DNA of 64,000 nucleotides, taken from Geobacter argillaceus (GTDB taxonomy: Bacteria > Desulfobacterota > Desulfuromonadia > Geobacterales > DSM-12255). Where the stretch lies: contig NZ_VLLN01000021.1 in assembly GCF_007830735.1 (NCBI RefSeq), positions 17,984 through 81,983 of the forward strand. Reading direction: 5' to 3'. The translations under genes and the position numbers were made by a program. This document shows, piece by piece, positions 15,860-24,391 of this stretch; positions within the stretch are counted from its first letter, which is position 1; every line of letters begins with the position of its first letter. The notes under the pieces are model-generated. The model made no database searches. It saw nothing but the letters and a program-made list of their open reading frames with translations, and was not told where the DNA came from.

Positions 15860-17785
15860 CTATGGAGCGACTCCGTCGGCTGTCAGGATACCCCTCTGTA
15901 TGAAGTCTTCACTGACAAACTCCAGCTTCAACCGGTCCAGCGTCTCCTTGTTGGGAATACCGTCCTTGGTCCACCCCTTGAACTCATAGTAGGCATCAAG
16001 GTGCTTTTGCTCCATCTCGGGGTCCCGTACCTTCCAGTGGTCTTCCGGCGGCTTCTCCACGTCCCGTCTCAACCCTCTCCTGATGTTGAGGGCTCTCACC
16101 AGGTTACGGTTCCGTCTGGATACCTCCAGCAGCCCGTCCGAGTCCAGCTCGATACCGGACGCCAGCGCTATGATTTCCGGGAGGGTGAACAGGTGATAAG
16201 GGGGCGACCCGCCGAACTGCCCACGGAACGACGACAGCCAGGCGCAGGTACCGATGGCATCGTCCACGTAGTGCATCGCCTCGTTCCAGTCGCAGACATT
16301 GACGGCGGCTTCAATCGGCATGTGCTGTTTCGGCTCCCACTCCAGCAGCCATTTCTTGAACCGCTCCGGAGCGGCAGACCAGTTTTCGACAAACTTTTTA
16401 CGCTTCTCCGGGTTGGCGATGGGCGCCTGGGGGAAGGAACCCTCGATCTGGGTGATATTCATCTTCTCGCCGGTGCAGTACATCAAGAAGAACGGGTAGT
16501 TGACCACCCCCAGCTTGAGCGGCACCTGCTCGACCTTTTTCGTGGTGTTGTGGTCGTATTCCTCAGCCCCTTTGCCGATGATACGGGCGGCCCGATAGAC
16601 GCCATTGGCCAGCACGTCGCCGATCCCTTCGCGATGAACCAGCTTGTCCAGAAGGTAGAAGAACCTCTCCGCGCCACCCGCGGGGAAATCCGGGAGATCC
16701 TCCTTTGTCAGAATCCCGGCTTCATAGAGCTCGATGGCAAAGGCAAGCACCTGCGGCGTGGAAAAACCATCCATGCCATAGGCGCTGGTCAGCCCCAGGA
16801 TGTTGTAATTGAAGTCGATCTCCTCAAAGGCCGCCATGCTGTAGGTAAGCTTGTTGAAGCACTTGAGGAAATAGGTATGCCGCCCCGGATAGGAGATCGT
16901 GTAGTGACAATCCTTGGGGCAGTTGTAGCAGCCGGAATCGCGGGTACGCACCTCTTTCCAGAGCCCCACCCACTGCTCCTCACGCTCTTTGTTCCAGTAG
17001 TCTTTTCTCCGGGTGCGCGCATTGCCCCAGGCAAAATTGTCCACATGGAAGCTTTCGTTGTGGTCGTGGGCCATCGGGTCGCCGCAGTTCTTGTTGTCGT
17101 AAATCTCCTGATACTTGCCGCGACAAATCTCCCAAAGCTTTGTTGGCTGGGCTACATAGACATCCTTTGTCCCGCGTACCGCAATCGCCTTCAGCCGCTT
17201 GGCCCCCATGACCGCCCCCACCCCGTGGCGGGAGGCGCTGGAGTTGGCATGCTCGATGGTGGCCTGGAAGATCTTGTTTTCACCAGCCAGCCCGATGGCC
17301 GCCACCTGGATTTTCGGCTCTTTCAGCTCCTTTTGCAGGAGCGTTGCGGTCTCCTGGCATCCCTTCCCCTGGAGGTGGCTGGCATCGCGGATCTCCACCT
17401 TGTCGTTGTTGATGTACAGGTAGACCAGGCCGGGAGACTCGCCGCTGATGACAATCTTGTCGTAACCGGCAAACTTCAGTTCCGGCCCGAACCACCCCCC
17501 CATCAGGGAATTGACATAGAGGCCGGTCAAGGGGGAAAAGGTGCTGACAGACGTACGGTTGGCACCGGGCACCGGGGTGCCGTGCAGAAGACCGGTACTG
17601 AAGATGAGGAGATTCGCGGGGGAAAGGGGATCAGTATCGGGCGGAACCCGGTCCCACAGTATCCGTGCGGCAGTACCCTGCCCCCCCAGGTGGAGCTCGG
17701 TCAATTTCGGGTCGGTTGGCACCCTCTTCACGCTTCCGTGGGACAGATCAACCTCTAAATTAAACCCAGTCTCTGCGTACCTCAT
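15860..17785 (-). CDS. BamB-like tungsten aldehyde:ferredoxin oxidoreductase family subunit (1b)
   Basis: 641-aa member of the AOR/benzoyl-CoA reductase family (bis-tungstopterin plus [4Fe-4S]). Fe-S ligands CYNCPKDC (286-293), with a late Cys in GTCAWLSSF. Cys309 in FLKCFNKL aligns with the Cys322 reported as a W ligand in BamB, and His247 aligns with BamB His260. The segment GSPQEM with Glu251 of canonical BamB is missing; the stretch is shorter. FRGQFGG replaces the KPPYH segment. Hence it is probably active, but perhaps not on plain benzoyl-CoA. It follows bamB1a by 44 bp. Calling it benzoyl-CoA reductase is an inference from context. Confidence 0.85.
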   Translation of the reverse strand: MRYAETGFNLEVDLSHGSVKRVPTDPKLTELHLGGQGTAARILWDRVPPDTDPLSPANLLIFSTGLLHGTPVPGANRTSVSTFSPLTGLYVNSLMGGWFGPELKFAGYDKIVISGESPGLVYLYINNDKVEIRDASHLQGKGCQETATLLQKELKEPKIQVAAIGLAGENKIFQATIEHANSSASRHGVGAVMGAKRLKAIAVRGTKDVYVAQPTKLWEICRGKYQEIYDNKNCGDPMAHDHNESFHVDNFAWGNARTRRKDYWNKEREEQWVGLWKEVRTRDSGCYNCPKDCHYTISYPGRHTYFLKCFNKLTYSMAAFEEIDFNYNILGLTSAYGMDGFSTPQVLAFAIELYEAGILTKEDLPDFPAGGAERFFYLLDKLVHREGIGDVLANGVYRAARIIGKGAEEYDHNTTKKVEQVPLKLGVVNYPFFLMYCTGEKMNITQIEGSFPQAPIANPEKRKKFVENWSAAPERFKKWLLEWEPKQHMPIEAAVNVCDWNEAMHYVDDAIGTCAWLSSFRGQFGGSPPYHLFTLPEIIALASGIELDSDGLLEVSRRNRNLVRALNIRRGLRRDVEKPPEDHWKVRDPEMEQKHLDAYYEFKGWTKDGIPNKETLDRLKLEFVSEDFIQRGILTADGVAP

Positions 17786-17829
17786 GGTTTACCTCAAATA
17801 CCTCAAAATTATTGTGGATAGCTAACATC

Positions 17830-19803
17830 CTAGTTGTCGGTCAGTATCCCTCGTGCCGCAAAATCCCTGCTCACGTACTCCAGTCCCGCGCTGACCAACG
17901 TCTCCCGGGTGGGTATCCCCTCAGGAGTCCACCCCTTGAAGGCGTAGTATGCATCGAGGTGCTGCTGCTCCAGTTCGGGATTCCTGTTCTCCCAGAGCTC
18001 CTGCGGCACTTTGTCCTCAGAGCTGCGCAGCCCTCTCCGGACATTGATGGCACGGACAAGAAGACGGGTTCTCTTCGCGATCGCCTCCAGCCCTTCCGCG
18101 TCCAGTTCCTCCCCAGTGGCCAGGGAAATGTACGTCGGCAGGTTATGGAGGTGATAGGAGGGGTGGCCGCCGTACTGACCTCTGAACGAGGAGAGAAACG
18201 GACATATGCCGAGGGCCTCGTCGCTGAAATGCATCGCCTCGTTCCAGTCGACGATATTGACCGCCGCTTCAATGGAGAGTTGCTCACCCGGTTCCCAGTC
18301 CAGGAACCACTTTTTGAACCGCTCCGGGGCCGCATCCCACTGCGCGACAAACGCTTCCCTTTCTTTGCGGTCGGGAATCGGTATCTGGGGGAAGGAGCCC
18401 TCGATCTGGGTAATGTTCATCTTGTCGCCAACGGCATACATGAGAAAATGGGGGTAATTGGCCTCTTGCAGCCTAACTGGCAGTTGCTCGATCTTTTTCG
18501 CGCTCCGCTCGTAGGCTTCCGCCCCTTTGCCAATTGTACGGGCTGCCTGATACAGGCCGTTGGCCAGCGCATCCCCCACCCCTTCGCGCCGGGCAATCTT
18601 CTCCAGGAGATAAAGGAACCTGCCGCTGCTGTCGGCCGGGAACTCCGGCAGATCCGCATCGGTCAGAATGCCTGCCTGAAGGAGCGTGACCACGAAGTCA
18701 ACAACCTGCGGTATGGCGAATTCGTCCAGCCCGTAGTTCTGCATGGCGCTCAAAACGTCATAGTTAAGCTTCAGATCCGGATAGGCCGCCATGGCGTAGG
18801 CAAGCCGGCTGTAGTTTTTCAGGAAGTAGATCCGCTCTCCCGGCAGGGAAACCACCAGATGGCAGTTCTTGGGACAGTTGAAGCACCCTGTCCCGCGCAC
18901 GATCTCGCTTTTCTCCACAATCGTCTCGTGCACCTCTTCCATTTCCTGGCTGTAGTTTTCCCACTGGTAGGACATATGATCGCGCTCGACACGCACTGCC
19001 AGTTCCCTGGTGGTCTCTTCGCTCCAAAAACCGTTGGGGGGATTGCGCCAGCCGAGGTGGCTGACATGCCAGGAATCGTCAGCCTCTTTCAAAAAGACAT
19101 CGCCGCAGTGCGGGTTGTCGTAGACATCTCCATACTGGCGGTTGCAGCGCTCGAAAAGTTCGGCCGGCCGGGCAACGGGTATGTCCCGTGACCCGCGCAC
19201 GGCTATCGCCTTCAGCCGCTTATCCCCCATGACCACCCCCACCCCGCGGGAGGCACTGGAGTTGGCATGTTCGATGCTCGCCTGAAAGACCCGGTTTTCC
19301 CCGGCCAGGCCGATGGCTGCCACCTGGATCATGGGATCCTTCAACTCCTGCCGGATGAGCGCTGCTGTCTCCAGGGCGTTTTTCCCCTGGAGATGACCGG
19401 CGTCACGAATCTCCACCTTGTTGTTGTGTATCCACAGATAGACCAGATTGTCAGACTTGCCGCGAATGACGATTTTATCGTACCCGGCCTGCTTCAATTC
19501 CGGCCCGAAAAATCCTCCCAGTCCCGAGTTGATGTAGAGGTTGGACTGGGGGCTGATCGTGCTGATACTGGTACGGTTGGCACCGGGAACCGGCGCGCCA
19601 TCAAGGAGACCGGCGCTGAATATCAGCAGATTGTTGGGTGAAAGCGGATCGACTTCCGGAGGAACCCGGTCCCACAGTATCTGCGCGGCAGTGCCCTGCC
19701 CCCCGAGATACCGGCCGGTCAGTTCCTGGCTGGTCGCCACTCTCTCGATATTGCCCTTGGTCAAATCGACTTCCAGATCAAACCCTGTCTCTGTATATCT
19801 CAT
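17830..19803 (-). CDS. Divergent BamB-like AOR family subunit lacking the W-ligand Cys (1a)
   Basis: 657-aa AOR-family protein heading bam cluster 1. The N-terminal half is typical (LGGQGTAAQILWDRVPPE, GLAGENRVFQASIEHA, VMGDKRLKAIAVRG). [4Fe-4S] ligands CFNCPKNC (307-314) and a late Cys in LGICPFLSSF are retained. His246 matches BamB His260. At the position of the expected tungsten-ligating Cys it reads FLKNYSRL with Asn330, confirmed by codon AAC. The WGNARTRRKDFW block of the other three copies is replaced by an unrelated segment of about 40 residues. It may be a pseudo-enzyme, a partner of 1b, or use a different metal ligation. The downstream gene is 44 bp away. Confidence 0.85.
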   Translation of the reverse strand: MRYTETGFDLEVDLTKGNIERVATSQELTGRYLGGQGTAAQILWDRVPPEVDPLSPNNLLIFSAGLLDGAPVPGANRTSISTISPQSNLYINSGLGGFFGPELKQAGYDKIVIRGKSDNLVYLWIHNNKVEIRDAGHLQGKNALETAALIRQELKDPMIQVAAIGLAGENRVFQASIEHANSSASRGVGVVMGDKRLKAIAVRGSRDIPVARPAELFERCNRQYGDVYDNPHCGDVFLKEADDSWHVSHLGWRNPPNGFWSEETTRELAVRVERDHMSYQWENYSQEMEEVHETIVEKSEIVRGTGCFNCPKNCHLVVSLPGERIYFLKNYSRLAYAMAAYPDLKLNYDVLSAMQNYGLDEFAIPQVVDFVVTLLQAGILTDADLPEFPADSSGRFLYLLEKIARREGVGDALANGLYQAARTIGKGAEAYERSAKKIEQLPVRLQEANYPHFLMYAVGDKMNITQIEGSFPQIPIPDRKEREAFVAQWDAAPERFKKWFLDWEPGEQLSIEAAVNIVDWNEAMHFSDEALGICPFLSSFRGQYGGHPSYHLHNLPTYISLATGEELDAEGLEAIAKRTRLLVRAINVRRGLRSSEDKVPQELWENRNPELEQQHLDAYYAFKGWTPEGIPTRETLVSAGLEYVSRDFAARGILTDN

Positions 19804-19884
19804 CTACTTGCCCCTTCTTGGTTGGCAATTCCGTCTCCGACTGCCAGGAACAATGTCAGAACTCATCAGGCCCATACAGCAATC

Positions 19885-19900
19885 CGGCACCAAATTACCA
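19885..19900. promoter_or_regulatory. Degenerate copy of TGGTA-N6-TACCA operator (cluster 1)
   Basis: CGGCACCAAATTACCA, 82 bp upstream of bamB1a. The right half-site TTACCA is intact; the left half departs from consensus. Listed because its position mirrors the sites before cluster 2, bamA and bamB3. Confidence 0.4.
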
Positions 19901-19999
19901 TTTTTCAACAAAACCGAATCAACTGGCGCCGCACACCCAACGCCAGCCCGTCATCCACCAGTTGTGCAACGCCTTTTCGGGCGCTGCCATTTCACTCAG

Positions 20000-20014
20000 T
20001 GAAATGATATTTTA
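20000..20014. promoter_or_regulatory. IclR-consensus-like palindrome upstream of bam cluster 1
   Basis: TGAAATGATATTTTA resembles the IclR-type consensus TGGAAATNATTTCCA. It lies about 200 bp before bamB1a and downstream of iclR1, with TTTCACTCAGTGAAA around it giving a second small palindrome. Confidence 0.4.
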
Positions 20015-20175
20015 TTTTACACAAGAATATCGATCTGCAAAGAAATTGTCAACACTATTTTATTCTCCGACCCCGTGGCGTACGATCTTGCAGCGCGAGC
20101 CTCCGCGACGAGAAGATGCAGCGATTCGCAGCAATGGGCAAAACAGTATTTCCGCATCTTGAACAATACAGTTAG

Positions 20176-20219
20176 CGGCAGTTGCACGAGCTCCGAACGA
20201 TGGCTTCTCGCAACTGCCG
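20176..20219 (-). terminator. Hairpin after iclR1
   Basis: CGGCAGTTGC pairs with GCAACTGCCG across a 24-base loop, about 130 bp past the iclR1 stop. No clear T run follows on the minus strand, so function as a terminator is only likely. Confidence 0.45.
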
Positions 20220-20347
20220 AATTACGGATAGAGTGCTGAAGGGAGTAGTGTATGAAGAAGGCGGGACTATAAAGATCGTCTGCAGAGGGGAGACAAAAAG
20301 AGAGGTGCATCCAGGAACGAACTGCTGCTACAGGGGAATAGCAGGCG

Positions 20348-21139
20348 CTATCCCATGTAGCCGAGGTCGGAGGAGATTGCCCTGGCACAGCCGGTAACAC
20401 TGGCTATAGTCTCGGCGGCCCGCTCCTCGCTTTGCAGGCCCACGGGCAACGCCGCACCAACAGCGGCGACCACCTCACCGGCCGCATTCCATACCGGCGC
20501 TGCGACTCCCCACACACCGTCAATCGCCTCTTCAAACTCCAGTACATACCCGAGCCGACGTACCTCAGCCAAGCGCTGACGGAACAGATCGGGATCGGTT
20601 ATCGTTTTCAGCGTATGCGCCGTTAGCGGAAACTCCTGCAACAGACGCTCCTGCTCGGAGGGTTCGAGAAAGGCCATGAGGGTCATGCCCAGCATGCCGA
20701 AGTTGGGAGGGTCACGCCGCCAGCCGATGTCGTCAGCCAGTCTCACCGGTCCCCGCCCCTCGGTCTTGTCGAGATAAACGAGATGATCTTCCAGGAGCGC
20801 ACCCAGGAGCACCGTGGCCTGGGCACTGTTGCGCAGCTCGATCAGGTGGGGGCGGGCGAGCGCCCCGAGATTGAGCGAACCGAGCACCGACGAGGCCAGT
20901 GTGAGAAAGACCGACCCGAGCCGGTAGCGTCCGTCGTTTTTGTCCAGAAGAAGATATTTCTGCCTTTGCAGGGTGGCAAGGATTCGAAAAACGGTGGGTT
21001 TGGAAAGCCCGGTCAGCTTGGTAAGCTCGTCCAGAGAGAGCTTCCGGCGCTCGCGGGCAAAGGCATCGAGCACCGAGAGCGCCCGCTCGATTGCCCTGAT
21101 GTTATACTTGTCGTCGTGTTGGTTCCCATTTGCGGTCAT
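20348..21139 (-). CDS. IclR family transcriptional regulator
   Basis: 263-aa regulator with an N-terminal winged helix-turn-helix (YNIRAIERALSVLDAFA, then LTKLTGLSKPTVFRILATL, about 14-60) and the IclR effector domain (about 90-260; VAAPVWNAAGEVVAAVGAA near the end). It lies between the two complete bam clusters, in the same orientation, 544 bp upstream of cluster 1. It is a candidate regulator of both; effector is likely an aromatic acid or CoA thioester. IclR-like palindromes occur in the upstream regions of both clusters. Confidence 0.9.
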   Translation of the reverse strand: MTANGNQHDDKYNIRAIERALSVLDAFARERRKLSLDELTKLTGLSKPTVFRILATLQRQKYLLLDKNDGRYRLGSVFLTLASSVLGSLNLGALARPHLIELRNSAQATVLLGALLEDHLVYLDKTEGRGPVRLADDIGWRRDPPNFGMLGMTLMAFLEPSEQERLLQEFPLTAHTLKTITDPDLFRQRLAEVRRLGYVLEFEEAIDGVWGVAAPVWNAAGEVVAAVGAALPVGLQSEERAAETIASVTGCARAISSDLGYMG

Positions 21140-21226
21140 ACGTGAAAACGCCCCCTAACCGATTGCACTATATCCCCACGCGCCCCATCTCAGCAAGCCC
21201 GTGATAAAAACATCGGAAACAAAACT

Positions 21227-21277
21227 GGTCAGGCCTTGAAAGAGAAGCATCCATGCGGCTCCTTTCAAGGCCTGACC
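21227..21277 (-). terminator. Terminator at the end of bam cluster 2
   Basis: Perfect 16-bp stem GGTCAGGCCTTGAAAG / CTTTCAAGGCCTGACC with a 19-base loop, followed on the minus strand by AGTTTTGTTTCC. It is located just past bamI2. Confidence 0.85.
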
Positions 21278-21329
21278 ACGCCGTTACCGGCCAATCAAAA
21301 CTATACCACGGCCCAGGCTGACCGGCCGG

Positions 21330-21980
21330 CTACTCCCCGTGCCCGGACTTGCCGGAACAGGAACACGAACAGGAGCAGGAACTCGACTCTGCATCCGGCT
21401 GAGGTATCAGCGACTCTGCCAATACGTATGCCGCCTGGAGGGCCGATGTCGGGCAGAGGGGGAAGCACTCCTTGCAGTCCCAGCACTCCTTGCTGGCGAT
21501 CTCGGGAATGAAGCTTATCTCCCGGTTCGATCCCCGGTCGACGAAGCCGACGGCATGCTTTTTCTTGATCTCGGCGCAGTACCTCACGCACAGGCCGCAG
21601 TGGATGCAGAACGAGGGCTCTTTTTCAAACCGGTCCCTGTCCGCCCCGTACTCCTTTGCCAACGCCTGCAACTCCTCGGCGTCAGGAGCGTGGGCCAGCA
21701 TCTCCTCCAACAGCACCTTGCGGATCTTGTCCACCTTCTCGGATCTGGTTCGTACCACCAGATCCTTTTCCACCGGATAAATGCAGCCGGCAACGAGCTT
21801 CGGCCACCCACGGACTTCCACTTCCACCGTGCATATCCGGCAGCCACCGTACGGCTCCAGCTTCTCATGGTGACACAGTGTGGGAATGGCTATCCCCACT
21901 GTCTTCGCCGCATCCAGAATGGTCATCCCTTCGCTGGCGACCACCTCTTTTCCATCAATCTGCAAGTGGATTTCACTCAT
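21330..21980 (-). CDS. bamI: BamI-like NuoG N-terminal iron-sulfur subunit (cluster 2)
   Basis: 216-aa homologue of the cluster 1 BamI with the same arrangement: [2Fe-2S] ligands CHHEKLEPYGGCRIC and AGCIYP, then CIHCGLCVRYC and CWDCKECFPLC. The C-terminal tail is repetitive and Cys/Ser-rich (SSCSCSCSCSGKSGHGE), a more extended version of the cluster 1 tail. Last gene of the cluster 2 operon, 12 bp after bamH2. Confidence 0.86.
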   Translation of the reverse strand: MSEIHLQIDGKEVVASEGMTILDAAKTVGIAIPTLCHHEKLEPYGGCRICTVEVEVRGWPKLVAGCIYPVEKDLVVRTRSEKVDKIRKVLLEEMLAHAPDAEELQALAKEYGADRDRFEKEPSFCIHCGLCVRYCAEIKKKHAVGFVDRGSNREISFIPEIASKECWDCKECFPLCPTSALQAAYVLAESLIPQPDAESSSCSCSCSCSGKSGHGE

Positions 21981-21992
21981 GTCATTTCTCTC

Positions 21993-23900
21993 TTAAGCCA
22001 TGGCTCGTTTATCTTCAGGGAGGGGGGCCGGAACCGGCTCGCCGGAAATCTTCCGTACCGCACCGAAGCGTGGCGGACAGACGTCGAAGCAGGTCCCGCA
22101 CTTGGTACATTTTTCCTGGTCGATAACATGAATCCGCTTCTTGCCGCCGTCAATCGCTTCGGCGGGGCACTGCCTGAAACAGGTGCCGCAGGCCTTGCAC
22201 TTGTCCGGATCGATATGGAACGCGACCAGCTCCTTGCAGGAGAGTGCCGGGCACTTCTTCTGCTTGATGTGCGCCTCATACTCTTCCCGGAAATAACGGA
22301 TCGTGCTCAGGACCGGGTTGGGGGCGCTTTTGCCCAGGGCGCACAGGGCGGCACCCGTGGACTCAGCCAGCTCCTCCAGAAGCTCGACATCACCCTCTTT
22401 ACCCTTGCCAATGGTGATATTGGTGAGTACCTTGAGCATCTGTCGGATACCCTCGCGGCAGGGAGTGCATTTGCCGCAGGATTCGTCCTTGAGGAAGTCG
22501 AGGAAGTACCGGGCAATGTCGACCATGCAGGTATCCTCGTCCATGACGATCATGCCGCCGGACCCCATCATCGAGCCGGCCTTGGTCAGTTCATCGAAAT
22601 CCACCGGCAGATCCAGCTGCGCCTCGGGGATGCATCCCCCTGAAGGGCCACCGGTCTGCACCGCCTTGAACTGCTTGCCACCGGGGATGCCGCCGCCCAC
22701 TTTCTCGATAATGTCCCGCAGGGTTACGCCCATCGGCACTTCGACCAGACCGGTATTGGTGATCTTGCCCACCAGGGAGAAGATCTTGGTCCCGGTGCTC
22801 CCCTTGGTGCCGAACTGGGTGAACCAGTCAGCCCCTTTGCTGATGATCTGCGTTACGTTGGCCCAGGTCTCCACGTTGTTCAGGACGCTCGGATGGTCCC
22901 AAACCCCCTTGACGGCGGTATGGATGTACTTGGGCCGCGGCTCGCCGGCCCGCCCTTCCAGGGCCGTCATCAGGGCGCTGGATTCGCCGCAGACAAAGGC
23001 GCCGGCGCCCATGTGGACCTTGACGGTGAAATCAAACCCGGACCCGAGGATGTTCTTGCCGAGGAGTCCGCGCTCCTGGGCCTGCCGGATGGCGAGATTG
23101 ATGTTGATGACAGCCAGGGGGTATTCCTGGCGGACGTAGATGAACCCCTCGTGGGCACCGACGGCGTAAGCCCCGATAATCAACCCTTCGAGAATCGAGT
23201 GGGGGTTCCCCTCGATCAGTGCCCGGTCCATGAACGCCCCGGGGTCACCTTCGTCGGCATTGACGATCACATACTTGATCGGGTCAGGGGCGTTGCGGGA
23301 CTCCTCCCACTTGCGCCAGGCAGGGAAACCGCCCCCCCCTCTGCCCCGCAGATTCGACTTCTTCACCTCCCCCATCACCTCTTCGGGGGACATCTGGAAG
23401 AGAGCCTTGGAGAGCGCGGAGTAGCCGCCGATGGCCAGGTAGTCGTCGATGCTCTTGGAATCGATCCTGAGATTCTCGCTGAGAATGTTTCGCTGCTGGT
23501 TCTTGTAGAACGGAATGTCCGACTCCCGGGTCGCCTTTTCGCCCGTGGCCGGGTCGACATAGAGCAGGCGGTCCACCAGTTTCTTCTCTTTGATGGTATG
23601 GGAGACGATCTCGGCAACGTCTTCGGGTTTTACGCGGAGATAGCAGATCTCCTCGGGGTAGATCATCACGATCGGCCCCCGCTCGCAAAAGCCGGGACAG
23701 CCGGTTCCCTTGGTATTCACTTCCGTGGTCAGGCCGTGGAATTCAAGCTCCGTCTTGAAGGCGGCAATGACCTCGGCCGCCCCGGAGGCGAGACAGCCGG
23801 CACCGGCACAGACGGAGATACAGGGCTTGGTCGGATCGATCCGGGAGACGATGTCCTTCCTGGCGCATTCCAATTTTTCGGGTGAGCTCAACATTGTCAT
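21993..23900 (-). CDS. bamH: BamH-like NuoF flavoprotein (cluster 2)
   Basis: About 635 aa with the same domain order as the cluster 1 protein: thioredoxin-like [2Fe-2S] (CAGAGC, GTGCPGFCERG), FMN/NADH domain (NLRGRGGGGFPAW), [4Fe-4S] SCGKCTPCREG, and a C-terminal ferredoxin (CKACGTCFRQC, CTKCGTCFDVC). ATG at 23900 is favoured because AAGGG lies 8 bases before it; GTG at 23918 would overlap bamG2 by 8 bp. Only about 10 bp separates it from bamG2, unlike cluster 1, where a repeat element intervenes. Confidence 0.9.
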   Translation of the reverse strand: MTMLSSPEKLECARKDIVSRIDPTKPCISVCAGAGCLASGAAEVIAAFKTELEFHGLTTEVNTKGTGCPGFCERGPIVMIYPEEICYLRVKPEDVAEIVSHTIKEKKLVDRLLYVDPATGEKATRESDIPFYKNQQRNILSENLRIDSKSIDDYLAIGGYSALSKALFQMSPEEVMGEVKKSNLRGRGGGGFPAWRKWEESRNAPDPIKYVIVNADEGDPGAFMDRALIEGNPHSILEGLIIGAYAVGAHEGFIYVRQEYPLAVININLAIRQAQERGLLGKNILGSGFDFTVKVHMGAGAFVCGESSALMTALEGRAGEPRPKYIHTAVKGVWDHPSVLNNVETWANVTQIISKGADWFTQFGTKGSTGTKIFSLVGKITNTGLVEVPMGVTLRDIIEKVGGGIPGGKQFKAVQTGGPSGGCIPEAQLDLPVDFDELTKAGSMMGSGGMIVMDEDTCMVDIARYFLDFLKDESCGKCTPCREGIRQMLKVLTNITIGKGKEGDVELLEELAESTGAALCALGKSAPNPVLSTIRYFREEYEAHIKQKKCPALSCKELVAFHIDPDKCKACGTCFRQCPAEAIDGGKKRIHVIDQEKCTKCGTCFDVCPPRFGAVRKISGEPVPAPLPEDKRAMA

Positions 23901-23910
23901 AATTTGGCCC

Positions 23911-24363
23911 TTACTCACAGTTATTCAGTACGGATGCGATCTGAGACGGGGCGATGTTGCCGTGATGCTTGCCGTCCACTTCCATCACCGGTCCCAGGGC
24001 GCAGCAGCCGAGGCAGTTGACGGTCTCCACGCTGAACTTCAACTCCGCATCGGTCTCGCCGGGACCGATGCCGGTAATGTCCTGAACCGTATCGAGGACA
24101 CGCTGGGCGCCACGGACGTGGCAGGCGGTGCCCACACAGACGTGCACCTCATGGCGCCCCTTGGGAACCAGGCTGAAGGCCTTGTAAAAGGAGGCAATTT
24201 GCTGGATGCGGCTCATGGGCACCTGCAGCCTTTCGCCGACCCTGGCCAGCGCCTCCTTGGGAAGCCAATGATATTCGCTCTGGATATCCAGCAGGATCTG
24301 AATGAGCGAACTTTCCTCGCCGTTATGATTTTCGATGATCTCATCTATTTTCGCGATATCCAT
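23911..24363 (-). CDS. bamG: BamG-like NuoE [2Fe-2S] subunit (cluster 2)
   Basis: 150-aa NuoE-type protein starting MDIAKIDEII. Cluster ligands CVGTACHVRGA and CLGCCALGP. Nearly collinear with the cluster 1 copy without length differences. It is 28 bp from the bamF2 stop and essentially abuts bamH2, which supports translation as one unit. Confidence 0.9.
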   Translation of the reverse strand: MDIAKIDEIIENHNGEESSLIQILLDIQSEYHWLPKEALARVGERLQVPMSRIQQIASFYKAFSLVPKGRHEVHVCVGTACHVRGAQRVLDTVQDITGIGPGETDAELKFSVETVNCLGCCALGPVMEVDGKHHGNIAPSQIASVLNNCE

Positions 24364-24391
24364 GGTTGCCGTCCTTTTCTTCGTCCTTCGC

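Larger units (their letters stand above)
19804..20347. other. Regulatory region between iclR1 and bam cluster 1
   Basis: A 544-bp gap with no credible gene. It holds the cluster 1 promoter, a degenerate TGGTA-type palindrome, an IclR-consensus-like palindrome and the hairpin that probably ends the iclR1 transcript. Short open frames on the plus strand here show no recognisable similarity. Confidence 0.65.

Noticed and set aside
19804..20347. Small plus-strand genes between iclR1 and bamB1a.
   Set aside because: No ribosome sites or recognisable similarity; the region is better explained as regulatory.
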